This document shows positions 1 through 11,751 of a stretch of DNA of 64,000 bases, piece after piece. Source of the DNA: Cyathus striatus (taxonomy: Eukaryota; Basidiomycota; Agaricomycetes; Agaricales; Nidulariaceae); NCBI GenBank assembly GCA_025738555.1, contig JAOVFP010000002.1, positions 2,418,001-2,482,000 of the forward strand. Reading direction: 5' to 3'. Below the pieces are notes generated by a model, which saw only the letters and a list, made by a program, of their open reading frames with translations, did no database searches and was not told the DNA's origin. Each line of letters opens with the position of its first letter. The first letter of the stretch is position 1. A program made the position numbers and the translations under genes.

Positions 1-3000
1 ACAACATCCGACACACTATTTGAGCCCTTCAGGTCTTCGTTCTCCTTGGGTTTGGAAGACTCTGCAGCAGCGGCCGCAGCAGCCCAAATAGAAGCCACAG
101 CGGCTACTTTCCCCCCGCGCCCGCCGCGAGCAGATCGGATATCATACTTGGCCTCTGGGTCTTGCCGAGGACGAAGAGAAAAGTCGGGTACCCGCGATGC
201 ACCACCGTAAGGCTGTGGAGGTTTTGTAGATGCCGGTGGGGGGATCGGCTTTACAGATTTAGATGGAGGATCATCTTTCTTTGGGCGTTGCCGATCGTGG
301 TTAGTTCCTGGCGGAGGTTTATTAGACAATGGTGATACACGGCGATCTGTTTTGATCGACAATGCGGGAAGTTCCAACGTGATAGCAAGAGAATCTTTCG
401 GGGAAGGCAAATGTGAAGGCGTATTTTTATCTTGGGTGACGTGAGTGGTAACGCGTGCTTGTGCAGTAGGAGTAGGCGAAACTAAATCCTCAGACCACAG
501 ATCAGCAACCTTTCTCGCTTCCTCGGCCACAGTCATCTCTTTCGCGATCCCATTGCGCTTGAACGTACCAACTGGCACAAAGCCCGATGAACGTGGGTTT
601 GGTACTGGTGATTCTACAACCTCTTCCTCCTGCGGTTTCGTTCCCAACGGCGTTTTCCCTCCATTCGAGAGTACGCGATCATTCCTCGGGGATCCATCAG
701 CACCCAAGTTAATCCCGCTCAATGCTCTCTCCAAAGCACTTAGCCCATCACCAAGTGCATCTTTCGGGTGCCTAACCACACTTGGGCTGGATGGTATCAC
801 GTCCTCTGTTGGAGGAGGAGCAGCGTGATCAACTCCACCCAGCCATGCAGTCAATCTACTGTTTTTCACTTCTACATTTTTAGGTAGGTCACGGCCAAGA
901 CTCGAGCTGGGGGGTGCATTGTCCTCCTTAGGGGGTGCAGCAGCAGGTTTGATGCCACCCAACCATGTAGCCACTCTGCTTTTCTTCGGTTCTCTCTCTT
1001 CACGGTCTACACGTAGATCTCTGTCGACAGTCGGACTAGGGGGTATGAAATCTTCATTGGGAGGCGGAGCAGCAAGATCAATCCCACCCAACCATGCAGT
1101 AACTCTACTCTTCTTCAATTCCACTTCTTTATGAGGGTCCCGATCGCGCTTTTTCTCGCTACTTCGCCCTTTATCGCTCTTCGCCTTTTTACGAGACCGA
1201 CCCCGTTCTTTGACTTTGATGGATTTGATACTAGATCGACTAGACTTGGACTTTCCACCGGCGCGATGAGTCTTGACATCAGACGAGTCATGGTCCTCAT
1301 CGAAATCAGGGATGAATATGTCGCGTTCTCTGCTCTTCCCCATCCTACCACGCATATCTTCCTCTACCACGTCCTCAAATGGTGAAGGTGGAGGAATAAG
1401 AGCTCTTCCATCCCTCTCCTCCATGCCGCCAAACCCAGCATCACCATTTGCGAGTGTCAAACTCGAAATCGCACTATCATTCAGTGGCTCTGGGCTTTTG
1501 CAGGGAATATCGATCGGCTTTCCTTGTTCCTTCTCACCGAAGACGTCCCTTACATCCAATCTCCCGTTCTCCTCCAGCTTTCTGGTCCCCACCTCCTTTA
1601 GAAGTCTTCTCTCAAGCGCATCTAAGCCACTTTCCTGAGGAAGATTGAGGTTGAGGTTTAACTCGGGTCGAATGCGAGGTCTATGAGCAACAAGAGTCGG
1701 TGTCGGGGGTGTTTGGTCTGAAGGTACCGGTACAGGTATAGGAGGATCGGGAGAGACAGGCGGGAATGTTCTCTGTCTGGGACGTCCACGCCTGGGTAAT
1801 GGAGGCCCAGGTAAACTCTTATTCACATCCACCTTCCTCTCGTCCTCCTCCTTAAGTAGCTCCTGTACTGACATCTCCCCTCTATTTGTCTTATCAGCAA
1901 GTTTGACGTTAGACACAAGCCGAACAGATCTCGCAGCGTCATCCTTCTCCACCGGCAAATCCCCACTCAAATCACTTACTCTCCTCGTCACATCGTCCGC
2001 TATCTTCTCTAGCTCAAGCACGCGATCGCTCCTCGCCACACTCCTACTCTTCCCCTTATCATCTTTTTCGTTGACGAACGACCGTTTAGTAGTGAGATGT
2101 GGGCGTGGAGAGTGTAGAACCCCCGGCTTAACCAGTTGCTGATGTTGTAGTTCCGGATCCAGTTCTGGTGGGATCCCAAGCGCCATCGGCTTATCCTCAA
2201 ACGTGACAGACGGTGCAGGCGATGGTGCCCGCGAAATCGCCTGCCTAGATTCTGGACGTCCGGGAACAAGCATCGGAGGCACGTGCAAGTTCCTCTTCTC
2301 CTCCTCCCCGACACTGGATCCCCAACGATGAGACAAAGGCGAAACTGATCGATTCCTAGACGACATCTTTAAATGTTTCGAGACTCGCAGCGCTCGCTCG
2401 CCCTTTCCTTCTTCTCGTTTACTGTCTGGGGTCGACCAAGGCGAGGCGAGTGGAAGTTGCTGAGCCTTCGTTTTTGGTGGAAGCGGGAGTGGGAGTCCGG
2501 AAATGCCAGGTGTCGGACCTGCTGAGACAGGTCGGGTAATCGCAGTTACTTGTGCTGGAGCAGAGAGCAATGGTGCTGGACTATATGCTCTTACAGGGAT
2601 CGCAGGAGATGGTGGTGGAAGCCACAAATTCCCTCCTCGAGTTACAATAGGCGACATCGGTAGTGGCGGTGATCCGATCGGAGAACCAGCATACGGAGGA
2701 GATGCTGCCCCCGTCCTTCCAGGAACAGGCAGTGGCCGCCCAAACACTCCCGGGCTGGGACTACGCATCCCTCCGGTCGCAGCTCCGGGAACAGGAAGTG
2801 GCCTCCGCCCGTACGGGCTCATTGCTCTTCCTAGAGGACTGACTGCTCTCCCAAGAGGGCTCAGGGCACGATCGGGGCTCAAAGCTCTGTACACCCCCGG
2901 ACTTGGACTTCGCCCATCTCGCGTCCAAGGCTGGAATGGGAGCTGTCCTGTATGCTGTGCAAGGAGTGCTTGGCCGGGAGGCGCAAGTGAAAGGTGCTGA

Positions 3001-4347
3001 AGCCCAGGAGAAGTAGGGAATGGAGGCGATACGTATCCTTGAGGGACACCTAGGTAGCCTTGAGGTGATCCATAGTGGGTAGGAGAAGGAAGAAGAGGAA
3101 GCGCGAGTGGATGCACGACCCGCACTGGTAGCTCGAGTGCAATGTCTTTCCTGTTCAATATGTTCATTAGTTGCCGTGATAAAGTGAGAAATGACAATAT
3201 ACCAACCCACGTCCAACGCCTACATTAACCCTCACCACAACACTGAGCTCAAAGAGCCCCTCCTTCGTACCCCTAACGCCTTCGGCAACAATTCCCCCAC
3301 TCTCACCTCTCACATAATCAGGGACATCGAATGCAAGTTGCGCGACACCTTCTACACCGGGTGGGACGAGGTATTCTGCGCCATGGTATGGTACGCTGAG
3401 GGGTGTATCTTGAAGTAACACCGTCTCGTTTCGTTTTTCCTGCAAAAATGGTACAGTATAAGTAAAGGATGCGAATGGGCATGCACTATGGATGAGCTTA
3501 CAGAAGGGGAGGGAGGGAGGTGTAGTGTACGGACTAAAGTGAGCGTTAACGATGAAGTCTGTCCAGCCTCTGGTTAGCTCGTAATAAAAGAGAGAAAAGA
3601 ATAGAGAAAGACCTTTTTCGAACTATGATTCCTAACAAACAGCTCAACGCACCCCGTCCGTCCAGGCACAAGCACCCCCTCCCTACCCTCTCCAGTGTCC
3701 TCATACCCCCAAACTCTCCCTGAAACACTGACTTTACCACCTTCGCCCACCGCAACTCTTTCTTCCCTCTCCTGTTCATCTTTCGGCTCCTCGACAATCT
3801 CCACTTCACGTCGACAAAGCACAACTCTTCTCTCCCCTCTCCACCACACATTCACACTCGCTCGAAGCTCGTATCTTGTCCTTGCTGCACCCGCAAATTC
3901 TATGCTATTCGGCAGGGATGGTGGTAGAGGTATGCGGAAAAGGAAACTGGCGGTCCCTCTACGCGCGGGATTGTATCCCTCCGGCATCCCAGTGCTATCT
4001 TGCGGTGTGGGGAGGACAGCGTTGGATGGTGGAAGTCCTGGGCCTTGGAAGTACCTCTGCGTATGCAGAATGAGGGACGTTGCTGTATGATCTCGCGAAT
4101 TCAACTCTATGAACATACCAATCAGTATTGACAGGTGAAAGGGGAAAAGGGGAACCTCACCTTGGACACCAAACACTTCGACCATAATGCTTCCTAGTCC
4201 AAGGCCGCTGCTCACATCAGCTTTACTCTCCGTCTCCAGTTTCCCCGATACATAAGTCCCAGAAAGAAAAGTTTTGTCCGCCAAATGAAGAGAGAGCTTG
4301 AGCTTGGGGTGCGAAGACGTTGCGTTGGGAGGTTCCGGTACGGCCAT
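1..4347 (-). CDS. Arrestin-domain protein with very long disordered C-terminal tail (partial)
   Basis: Read on the minus strand from ATG at 4347, with exons 4347-4161, 4106-3613, 3558-3502, 3439-3207 and 3150 to beyond base 1. The four introns (54, 54, 62 and 56 nt) keep the frame. The first ~320 residues look like an arrestin fold: an N-terminal beta-rich stretch (LSLHLADKTFLSGTYVSGKL), then a second sandwich ending in DIALELPVRVVHPLALP, the usual end of the arrestin C domain. Fungal alpha-arrestins act as adaptors for ubiquitination and endocytosis of membrane proteins; that role is inferred. The last exon is one open frame of at least 1,050 codons rich in Pro, Ser, Lys and Arg, without recognisable domains. 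It holds Pro-Gly-Ser repeats such as RPLPVPG, a Lys/Arg/Ser-rich stretch near 1140-1270, and three tandem copies of a motif like SRVTAWLGG between about 1111 and 820. The stop codon is beyond the window. The family call is fairly sure; the role of the tail is unknown. Confidence 0.75.
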
Positions 4348-5743
4348 TGTTCGTTCTTTCTTCGGATTTAGTTTTACAACAGATTGAGAATTTTATACAG
4401 TAGATATTCCAGATAGCGAGAAACAGAGAAAGCAGAGGCAAAGCGTAACCGTTGGTGTAGTCCAGTGGTTTCCTATGGGTATGTTGGGAAAGTTCGAATG
4501 ACATTGCGATTCCGGTGGGATTCAGAGCAGAGAGGATGTCAGAGCGCAGCCATGGCTGATAGGTACCTATAATGACAATAAAATTAGAAATATTTTGTAG
4601 CAGAGGGGGGATTTTACCATATGGGCGGTTGAGGCGATGATGAGGATGAGTTGGAGCTCTTATGTGAGTCTTCCATTTTAGGTAATTTGATGTGACGATA
4701 GCACTATCGGCAAGTGCCGAAGCAGAATTCAACGTGCAGTCAATTTGACTTTCAACCATCTTATTTCAATATTCGGAACCCACAATCGTCCTGTTGCATC
4801 AAATTCCTTGCTAAGTAGATGAATTGAACCTATTAAATATTCAAACATCCATTAATCATTATTATTGAGTAAATGGTTGGTAAATGAACACTCGACGAAT
4901 ACCTTAGGATGATCTGGATATACTAGTGCCGCTTCATAATCATCATATCGACCGGTTAGATTTGCTGGTGCAAGTACTTATACTTGCCATACTTACTTAT
5001 TGAATGGGTAGTTTTAAAGCAAGGGTTTCAATTTTAGGCCTGATTTCTCACCACTGTCAACTTCACAGCCGACACCCACATGCACCAGGCTAAGCTTTAT
5101 TTCTTTGTCCCGTAGATAAGCAATGCCGGTCCGGACTACAGTCATATGACGGAGAGCTTCTACCAAACTTCTACTGTAGAATTGCTAGATTTTTCGTGTG
5201 TCATTAATGAAATTTCGACTACGGGAATGACTGAGATATTAAGGTTTATCAGTTCTCGTGTTGCCATAATATCTCCATCATTGCCACTCTATAAGGCATT
5301 GTCACCAATTAAGTAGCTCATAGGCCTCCTCTTCTAATATCAACTCGGATGAGTAGCCAGAATTGATGTATAACCTGTTCTTTAGGCAACACAAGACAGT
5401 TGCATATACTTTGTGAGTATGTGAGTAGTTTTGCTCAAGTTTTGCTTCCTCGCCAGACGAAATGATTTGGACCGGAAAATATCCAAAGTTTGACGGAGAT
5501 CCAAGAATACAATAGTCTTTCTCATTTAGAAGATCTCCCTTTCAAATCAGTGCAAGCATGAGAAACTCACGCTTGAGTTTATGTAAATCTTCAATATCTG
5601 GATAGCTTACTGAAATACGGTTTTTAAATAAATATCAGTTGTTACACTGTCACAGAAAGAGGACACTGCACCTTACATTCAAACTTCGACATGAAGCCAA
5701 ATGAAGCGCATATTAAGGCCCTAATACACGCACATTCTATATC
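4348..5743. other. Intergenic region without supported gene
   Basis: AT-rich sequence between the arrestin start and the first tRNA. Open frames here are short or overlap the first arrestin exon in another frame. It probably contains the arrestin promoter. I see no clear repeat or RNA gene. Confidence 0.5.
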
Positions 5744-5842
5744 GGCCGCCTGGCGAAATGGCATCGCGTCTGACTACGATTTCTTACCTCTAGTATGAAT
5801 CAATAAATCAGGAGATTGCAGGTTCGACCCCTGCGGTGGTCA
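5744..5842 (+). tRNA. tRNA-Arg (anticodon ACG) with 27-nt intron
   Basis: A full cloverleaf can be folded. The acceptor stem GGCCGCC pairs with GGTGGTC, using two G-U pairs, and is followed by discriminator A. The anticodon stem TCTGA/TCAGG holds the loop CTACGAA, giving anticodon ACG at 5776-5778. The T arm is GCAGG-TTCGACC-CCTGC. The intron at 5780-5806 lies directly after position 37, the canonical place in eukaryotic tRNA genes. A second copy at 50685 has the same exons apart from one T-loop base, but an unrelated, shorter intron. CCA is not encoded, as expected in a eukaryote. Confidence 0.9.
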
Positions 5843-5914
5843 TATCTTTTCCATATTTGATGAGTATGTAAGATTTTTATTTCTTGTTACTTCAAACGTG
5901 CAGAAAACAGTTTA

Positions 5915-7671
5915 CTATACTGATGTATCGCCAGTAATCATCTCTCTAACTACCAGGTCCAACTGTCTCTTTCTCAGAATCCCCTTCAAGCGCTCCGACA
6001 TCTCCTTCCTCGTCCCAGTAGGCACAATATCCGGATTGACGTCAGCATGAGCTGCCAAGTTCCTCACAAGGGCCATGTTTGATAGTTGGTCGCATTCATC
6101 TGGGTCGATGATGAGAGGGCCAGGGACGGAGAGCAGATACTTCGTTTCAAGAGCTGAAAGCATTACTCCGAGACGCAAAAAGAGTAATGAAAAATACATA
6201 CTTTCGATATACATCTCGCAAGCAAAAGGTATCTCGATATCAATTACGCGCTTTTCTTCGGCTATCGTCTTTGAAAATCGGCGTAATCCGTCCATGGTAA
6301 TACTCGTATCGAGAATTGATAAGAATGTGAGGTTAGAAAGGAGAAGAATTGCGGGAACGGATTCGTCGTCAATGTGTGGATTCGTAGCTATTGTCAGTTG
6401 GTGTAGAGTATGCTTCAACGGAACCAAGAGGAATATACTAGGACACGGAATTAGTTGGCAGAAGAAAGTAGGTTCTAGGTGCATATGTACGCCTCATTTC
6501 CGATTCCTGTGTTATTGAGAAAAAGAGTTGAAAGTCTGGGTAAGTGATGTATGTTGATGAGATGAAAGTCTTCGACTTGAGTTCCTGAGAAAGAGAGCTC
6601 TGATAGGTTAATGAAGTTATCTGGTTTACTGAATGCTATACGAAGCATCAGATAATAAATGTAAAGTATATATCCATTCAAGCGTACGAGCGATAAATTC
6701 GCTCCCGCATAGGTTGAGACCGTTCTCGTCAACCATAGATTCGGAGAGAGAAAGACGCCAGACGGTTGGTTCTTTGCTTATGATGTCAATTATGCGTGCA
6801 GTGAGATTCCCTAAAATGCGTTATATAATACCCGGCCACTCGATGGGGAGAAAATACCGTTCTGCGCCAGGAAGTCGACTATATTTTGAAATGTCAGCTC
6901 CAAGTTACTGTTTATAATACGTTCCTTTATGCGGGATCCAGGAATAAGTTCGCCATCTAGGCGGTCAATAAATGAGTGGATGCCATCAACTTTAGCACTA
7001 AACACGTCAGAATCATCTTTTGCTTGAGAGAGTTTCAAAATAGCAGGCGAGGAAAAGAAACGGTTATCATAGTAGTCAAGTCGTTCTCTCTTAACCTCGA
7101 CATCAAAGGAGCTTTCGTGAAACGATTGAATTGAACGAGCGTATCTTGGTGGTCCTCGAAGATCAGTATATGCTGCTAATGAAAAGTTATTGCGTTTGTG
7201 AGTGGTACAAGAAGACCGAACTGTGGCAGGTGAACGAGTGATGGTGCGAGAACGCTTTCGAGTTCTATATGAAAAAGGTGTTGGCGTCTCAGCAACATAA
7301 CTTTGACTTTGTTCCCAAGTAGGAAGAGGTGGTAGTAATCCTTCGAGACCATCAGGCGAGTCTGAACTTCCGCCCGTGCTACCACACCGGGGTAAGCTCC
7401 CAGCTAGCCATCCAACACTACCACAGTTTCGCTCTTCTTCTCGGTCTTCACTTATCTCAAAGTCCATAGCGCGTTTGAGAGCCTTTGCATAACGTAGAAG
7501 CAGCGAGTCATCTTTCCCTTTCTTGCGTCCGCGAGATTCGACACCCCGGCGACGGCGTTGGTATCTTCGAACTTGGCCTTTGAGGGTATTTATATATGTA
7601 GCTGGAGGAATAGCGGGGCAGTAGAACGGGTTGTTGATAGGATCCAGAATGGGTGTTGTTGTGGACGCCAT
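5915..7671 (-). CDS. Leucine-rich repeat-like protein of unknown function
   Basis: Minus-strand gene with exons 7671-6858, 6810-6688, 6635-6491, 6437-6202 and 6153-5915. Introns are 47-53 nt, the phases fit, and the product is about 518 residues. The ATG at 7671 starts a sensible N terminus; an upstream in-frame ATG at 7749 gives an unlikely extension. The first ~270 residues are basic, Ser-rich and without known domains. From about residue 290 there are LRR-like units, for example [35 protein letters not shown], and [19 protein letters not shown]. This suggests a short leucine-rich solenoid for protein binding. No F-box, transmembrane segment or catalytic motif was found. The function is not assignable; the gene model is fairly secure because five exons join without a stop. 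Confidence 0.7.
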
Positions 7672-9046
7672 GGAACTGGACGTCACTGGGAGCAAGCGGA
7701 GATAGAGTCCTTGACAAAGTCTAGAGAGCACAGTAAGAATATGATACAAAATCTGACAGTTGAGAACTCGATGAGTATTAGAGCATTAAAGCTAAAGAGT
7801 AAGGTACAAGGGATGTCAACGTTCAGGAAGGAGGTGAGTTCAAGATGAAAGTTGCAGTTGAGTTGCAAAGCGGCCGCCACCGGCCGTATCATTGCGCATG
7901 TTTATGTGTACATATTTGTTTTTAAGGCCGACCCCCAGCCATGAAAATTGCGAGCCTTCGATTCAACCAACTTCGACTCTCTCCGATGAGTCTCCGACCC
8001 CTTCATCTTGCTGCTTTCATTTCATCAACACCTCAAATCGGTGGTTAAAATTTGTTCGATACAGCATATAAGATCCACCAAGGCATCCTCGAAGATGCGA
8101 TGAAAGCTGAGCGAAGTGCCACCTCCGGTGACGCACAACGATTTCCACTGTATTATCCATCCTCAAGGCCTCACTCAAGTTAGTACTGCAATATATGGCC
8201 TCTCAGTTTGAGAATCGTTTGGAAAGTATCTCACACTTGATTCTGTACTCAAGGGCCGAATGCGGACTTGCCGTTTAGCACTATAGGTGTGGGATTGCGT
8301 ATATTTAATTTTTCTTCGACAGCCGACTCGTTCTTGTTCAACATTGGTCGGTATCATGTTACTCTCGAGTCTCGAGCCACAGGAACAACAATTGATATCC
8401 TTTTCTTGAAAAATACTGCTAACAAATCGTGGGTGATACTCCGCCGCTGACATTAATCATATTCTAGGATTTCTCTTAATAAATGGTTCTGCTAACACTC
8501 GAGGACGACATTTTTATGAAGATTCCATCCTCTTCTATACAATATGCAAGAGAATTGACTGTAAGTTAAACAATTCTGGAAATAGACTAATACATCTACT
8601 AGGTTGTAGGAGTTGGCAAAACTTGTCTTAACTGCTAACTTAATGACGATGGTGGTATTAATGTCACCCCGAAAATTGAATCTCCAGTAAAGGTCAATCA
8701 TGGTTCAATAAAGCAATTTCCACTGGTTTGATACCATCAATTGCTTTATGATACAGATGCCAGGCGTCCGATCTAACTGGATGATTGCCCATGGCAGTTC
8801 AAAATTTATTAGTTAAGGTTGTAGATTTCAGAATCGAATATCGAATGGAAACGTTGTTATTTTAAGCAGTGACGTTGTTGACGCACAATCCGAAATGCTA
8901 GTGCTGACAATCCTACCTTCAGTGAGTCATGCAGCCTCCTGTACGTGCATAAAAGTATATTCAAAAGCGAGCTATCAAACAGCAACGACACTGAAGTAGT
9001 CCATTACGTAGCTAACGAACGGTTAGATGAGCAAATGCCAACTCCT
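7672..9046. other. Intergenic region without supported gene
   Basis: Sequence upstream of the LRR-like gene and downstream of the hydrophobin. Only short, uninformative open frames occur on both strands. I see no RNA gene or clear repeat. Confidence 0.5.
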
Positions 9047-9545
9047 TCACAATCCAAGGTTGATGGGGGAACAACCGAGGGCAATAACGCCGTCTAACAA
9101 CATACGTCAGAAACTGTTGATTGTTTATTTATATATAATAACTTACTGAAGGAATTGTCGGTGCAGCAAACAGGTTGAGCCGTGCTAAATGGGCAATTCG
9201 TCAATTCCGTGAAATGGTTGGTATATGCGCGATGTTACCCACCAGGAGTTGCCTCCAACGCCGATGACCGAGATAGGAGAACAAGTCACGCCGACTTGAC
9301 CGGTGACGCTTCCAACAACAACCCCCAAGAGGCCGAGGAGAGTTGCGATGGAGGAACTGTTGGCATCCTGAACACTGTTGCCTGAAATATACAACGTTTC
9401 GTTAGTCGACGTGCAATACGAATTAAAAACGTGACAAACAGCACTGCAGAGAACCAGTATTGCAACTGCTGGCCGGTGGACTCGTCGGTGTGGCAGCCGC
9501 AAGAGTGGCAAGAGCGAGGGTGACAACGGAGAACTTGAACTGCAT
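9047..9545 (-). CDS. Class I hydrophobin
   Basis: Four exons (9545-9440, 9381-9243, 9184-9147, 9093-9047) with introns of 58, 58 and 53 nt encode 109 residues. The first ~20 residues (MQFKFSVVTLALATLAAATP) are a typical signal peptide. The mature part has the eight-cysteine hydrophobin pattern C-X6-CC-X32-C-X12-C-X5-CC-X12-C. These spacings fit class I, including the long hydrophobic C3-C4 loop with LLGLLGVVVGSVTGQ. Class I hydrophobins are secreted and self-assemble into amphipathic rodlet layers on aerial hyphae, spores and fruiting bodies. A TATA box lies about 75 bp upstream. No second hydrophobin is nearby. Intron positions inside the Cys region are usual for agaricomycete hydrophobins. 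Confidence is high. Confidence 0.95.
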
Positions 9546-9620
9546 GATAGATATGAGAGAAGTACTTGAACAACGGCTGCTGGATGTCCTAGTGAAGAAT
9601 AAGAGCAGAAACCAGAGCCC

Positions 9621-9628
9621 TTTTATAC
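9621..9628 (-). promoter_or_regulatory. TATA box of the hydrophobin gene
   Basis: On the minus strand the sequence reads GGTATAAAAGGGC, a near-consensus TATA element 75-83 bp upstream of the hydrophobin ATG. This fits a strong, regulated promoter. Confidence 0.65.
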
Positions 9629-11751
9629 CTTTATCCATACTATAATTATCACTGCATCATCGCTTCAACAGGGCGTATTTCGTCACTGATTGATTTTTAA
9701 TATTTAGAAAACATGTCGACGAAGTAGCAGGGATGTTTGTTGGAGTGGAGCATCGCGAACAGTGGAGTGGGGAATATATAAACGGCTCTCGTTGTCAGAC
9801 GGGAGAGCTCAATTAAGCTCAATTAAGGGCTTGATTCAAACTCATGGCAGCTTCGTGTATGTTTGTTCTCAGGCAATCCGGTAGTATTCTGAAAAATATT
9901 GTGGTGTAGCTCGGAGCTTCGAGGATACGTTGGTGCTGAGGAAACAGGCGGTGAATATACGAATTTGAGAAGGAGAACCACATATGCCGAGAGATGCCAT
10001 GTTGATTTTGATTTTCACGAGGTGGTGGACAAACGTGGTACGAAAGAAGAAATAAATGTGGGGAGTGATATCATTAGGTGTGATGATCGTATGTCGAATA
10101 TTCCATTTGGATACATTAACAGCTGCGCAAACAGAAATAACTCTGAAGAAAACCTGTATTCAAAGTTAGCTGTATGTATATACCAATGATACAGTGGTAC
10201 TAGATTCGTAACGGACCATGCGTTTTTTTCGTTGTGTCGTGTACCTTTGAACCTGTTAATAAAGATAAGGGTTTTTGGTTTTCCATCGTGTAAGCCTTGG
10301 TGCATTTAAATCGGAAATACCACTGTCACGGTGGTCCGTGGTACATTTAATAGTTGGGGCTTGGACGGTGATGTTGAACAGGCTCTCTTCACGTAATGAT
10401 TGGAGAGCGATTATACTAGAAATCGTCATTTGATTCGTTTCAGGAGTTCTAAGTCCCTCGTAACAAGTCAACGGTGATTCCATTCGGGCATGTAGCGGAG
10501 CGATTTGATACCGTGGAATGTAAGCCAGCTAAAGCGTAGGTAGCTTCGTCATAATCATATAATGAGAGTTGTTCGTAGTCTAATTGGCATAGATGTATTC
10601 ACAGAAAGCACGAGTGACACTGTACCTCATTGAGAATGAACTTCCTATCTGAATGGAAGATTCAAGACCCACCGAGTTCGTTTCTGCACAGTCGTTTACG
10701 AGAATAACGTCATAAATTTAAAACACTGATTATTTGGATCTTGAACCGCGAATAAAAAATTACTGGAGCTGGAACTATATCCACTGGTCGGCCAAGTCGT
10801 CGTTGGTTCTGTAACAAGTTCCTAAATCAACAATAAATCAGAGAGTTTGTGTGGTAATGCATAGAAGTCCAGGCGAATACTAACATTACCACACATGATA
10901 AGGAAGTTGTGCCGGGGCTATACATATCTCTGTTGACCGGCGGCATCTGAACGTGGGGTCTAGTGGGGTTACATGCATCAATATTGTACAAAGGCACTTC
11001 GTGGGGGGTAGGAATAAGTGTACACGGCGTTGCACGGGCGTCGGATTTAGTCGCTCCGAAGATAGCCGAAAATTTGCTAAATTTAAACATCGTTTACAGC
11101 TCCGACCAAAACTTTGAAGTTAAAGCTAAGTTTCTTCTCAACACCTTTCTCAAACCTTTCTACTTACTTATTTTGCATCTACACGTGTATACGTGTATTC
11201 TACAACAGCACTTGACTATAATTCAAGTTTCCCAGTACACATGACTCAAATATGTAAATATGCATGCTTCTCATCACTCATCCGAGTCCTACACCTCAAA
11301 GTTTGGTATGTCATATCTAAACAACAATGAACATTAATCCGACGAAAGATTGCAAGCGACTCTAACTTAAGGAATTTGTCAGACTATATTTTTCAAGTTT
11401 CCTGAATGGCCCGTTGAGCTTCAGGCCTCAGGACTACAAGCTTGCTCAGAGTCATGTTATCGGACATCTCATGACCGGACCTCACACATAATCATTGCCG
11501 TTGTGCCGGATTCTCTCCTACTTACCTCTACATTGGCTCTTTGGCACATGATGCATGATGCTTTTACTCTCATTCTCACAACGTCTTCCGCATCATCCGC
11601 TTTAAACGAGATATCATTTGGTCAGCATAACCGGCGGTCAGGCCTGCCGCGTTGGGGGTTGGATCAGCATCATTATTACACACTATATTCGAGTGCTACA
11701 TAAATACCGTTCTCTTATCGCTCTCAGCCTCTCTTCTCCTTTCTGCAGGAA
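9629..11751. other. Intergenic region without supported gene
   Basis: About 2.1 kb of AT-rich sequence. A TATATAAA stretch near 9774 on the plus strand is not followed by a convincing gene. A short direct repeat of GCTCAATTAAG occurs near 9808-9830. Other open frames are short and without recognisable motifs. Confidence 0.45.

Noticed and set aside
445..2314. Several plus and minus frames of 60-130 codons
   Set aside because: A single uninterrupted minus-strand frame covers the whole stretch and continues the arrestin protein.
2503..3216. Open frames on both strands over the Pro-rich tail of the arrestin gene
   Set aside because: They overlap the long minus-strand exon in other frames; composition bias explains them.
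4223..4759. Minus-strand frame upstream of the arrestin start
   Set aside because: It overlaps the arrestin first exon in another frame and has no recognisable content.
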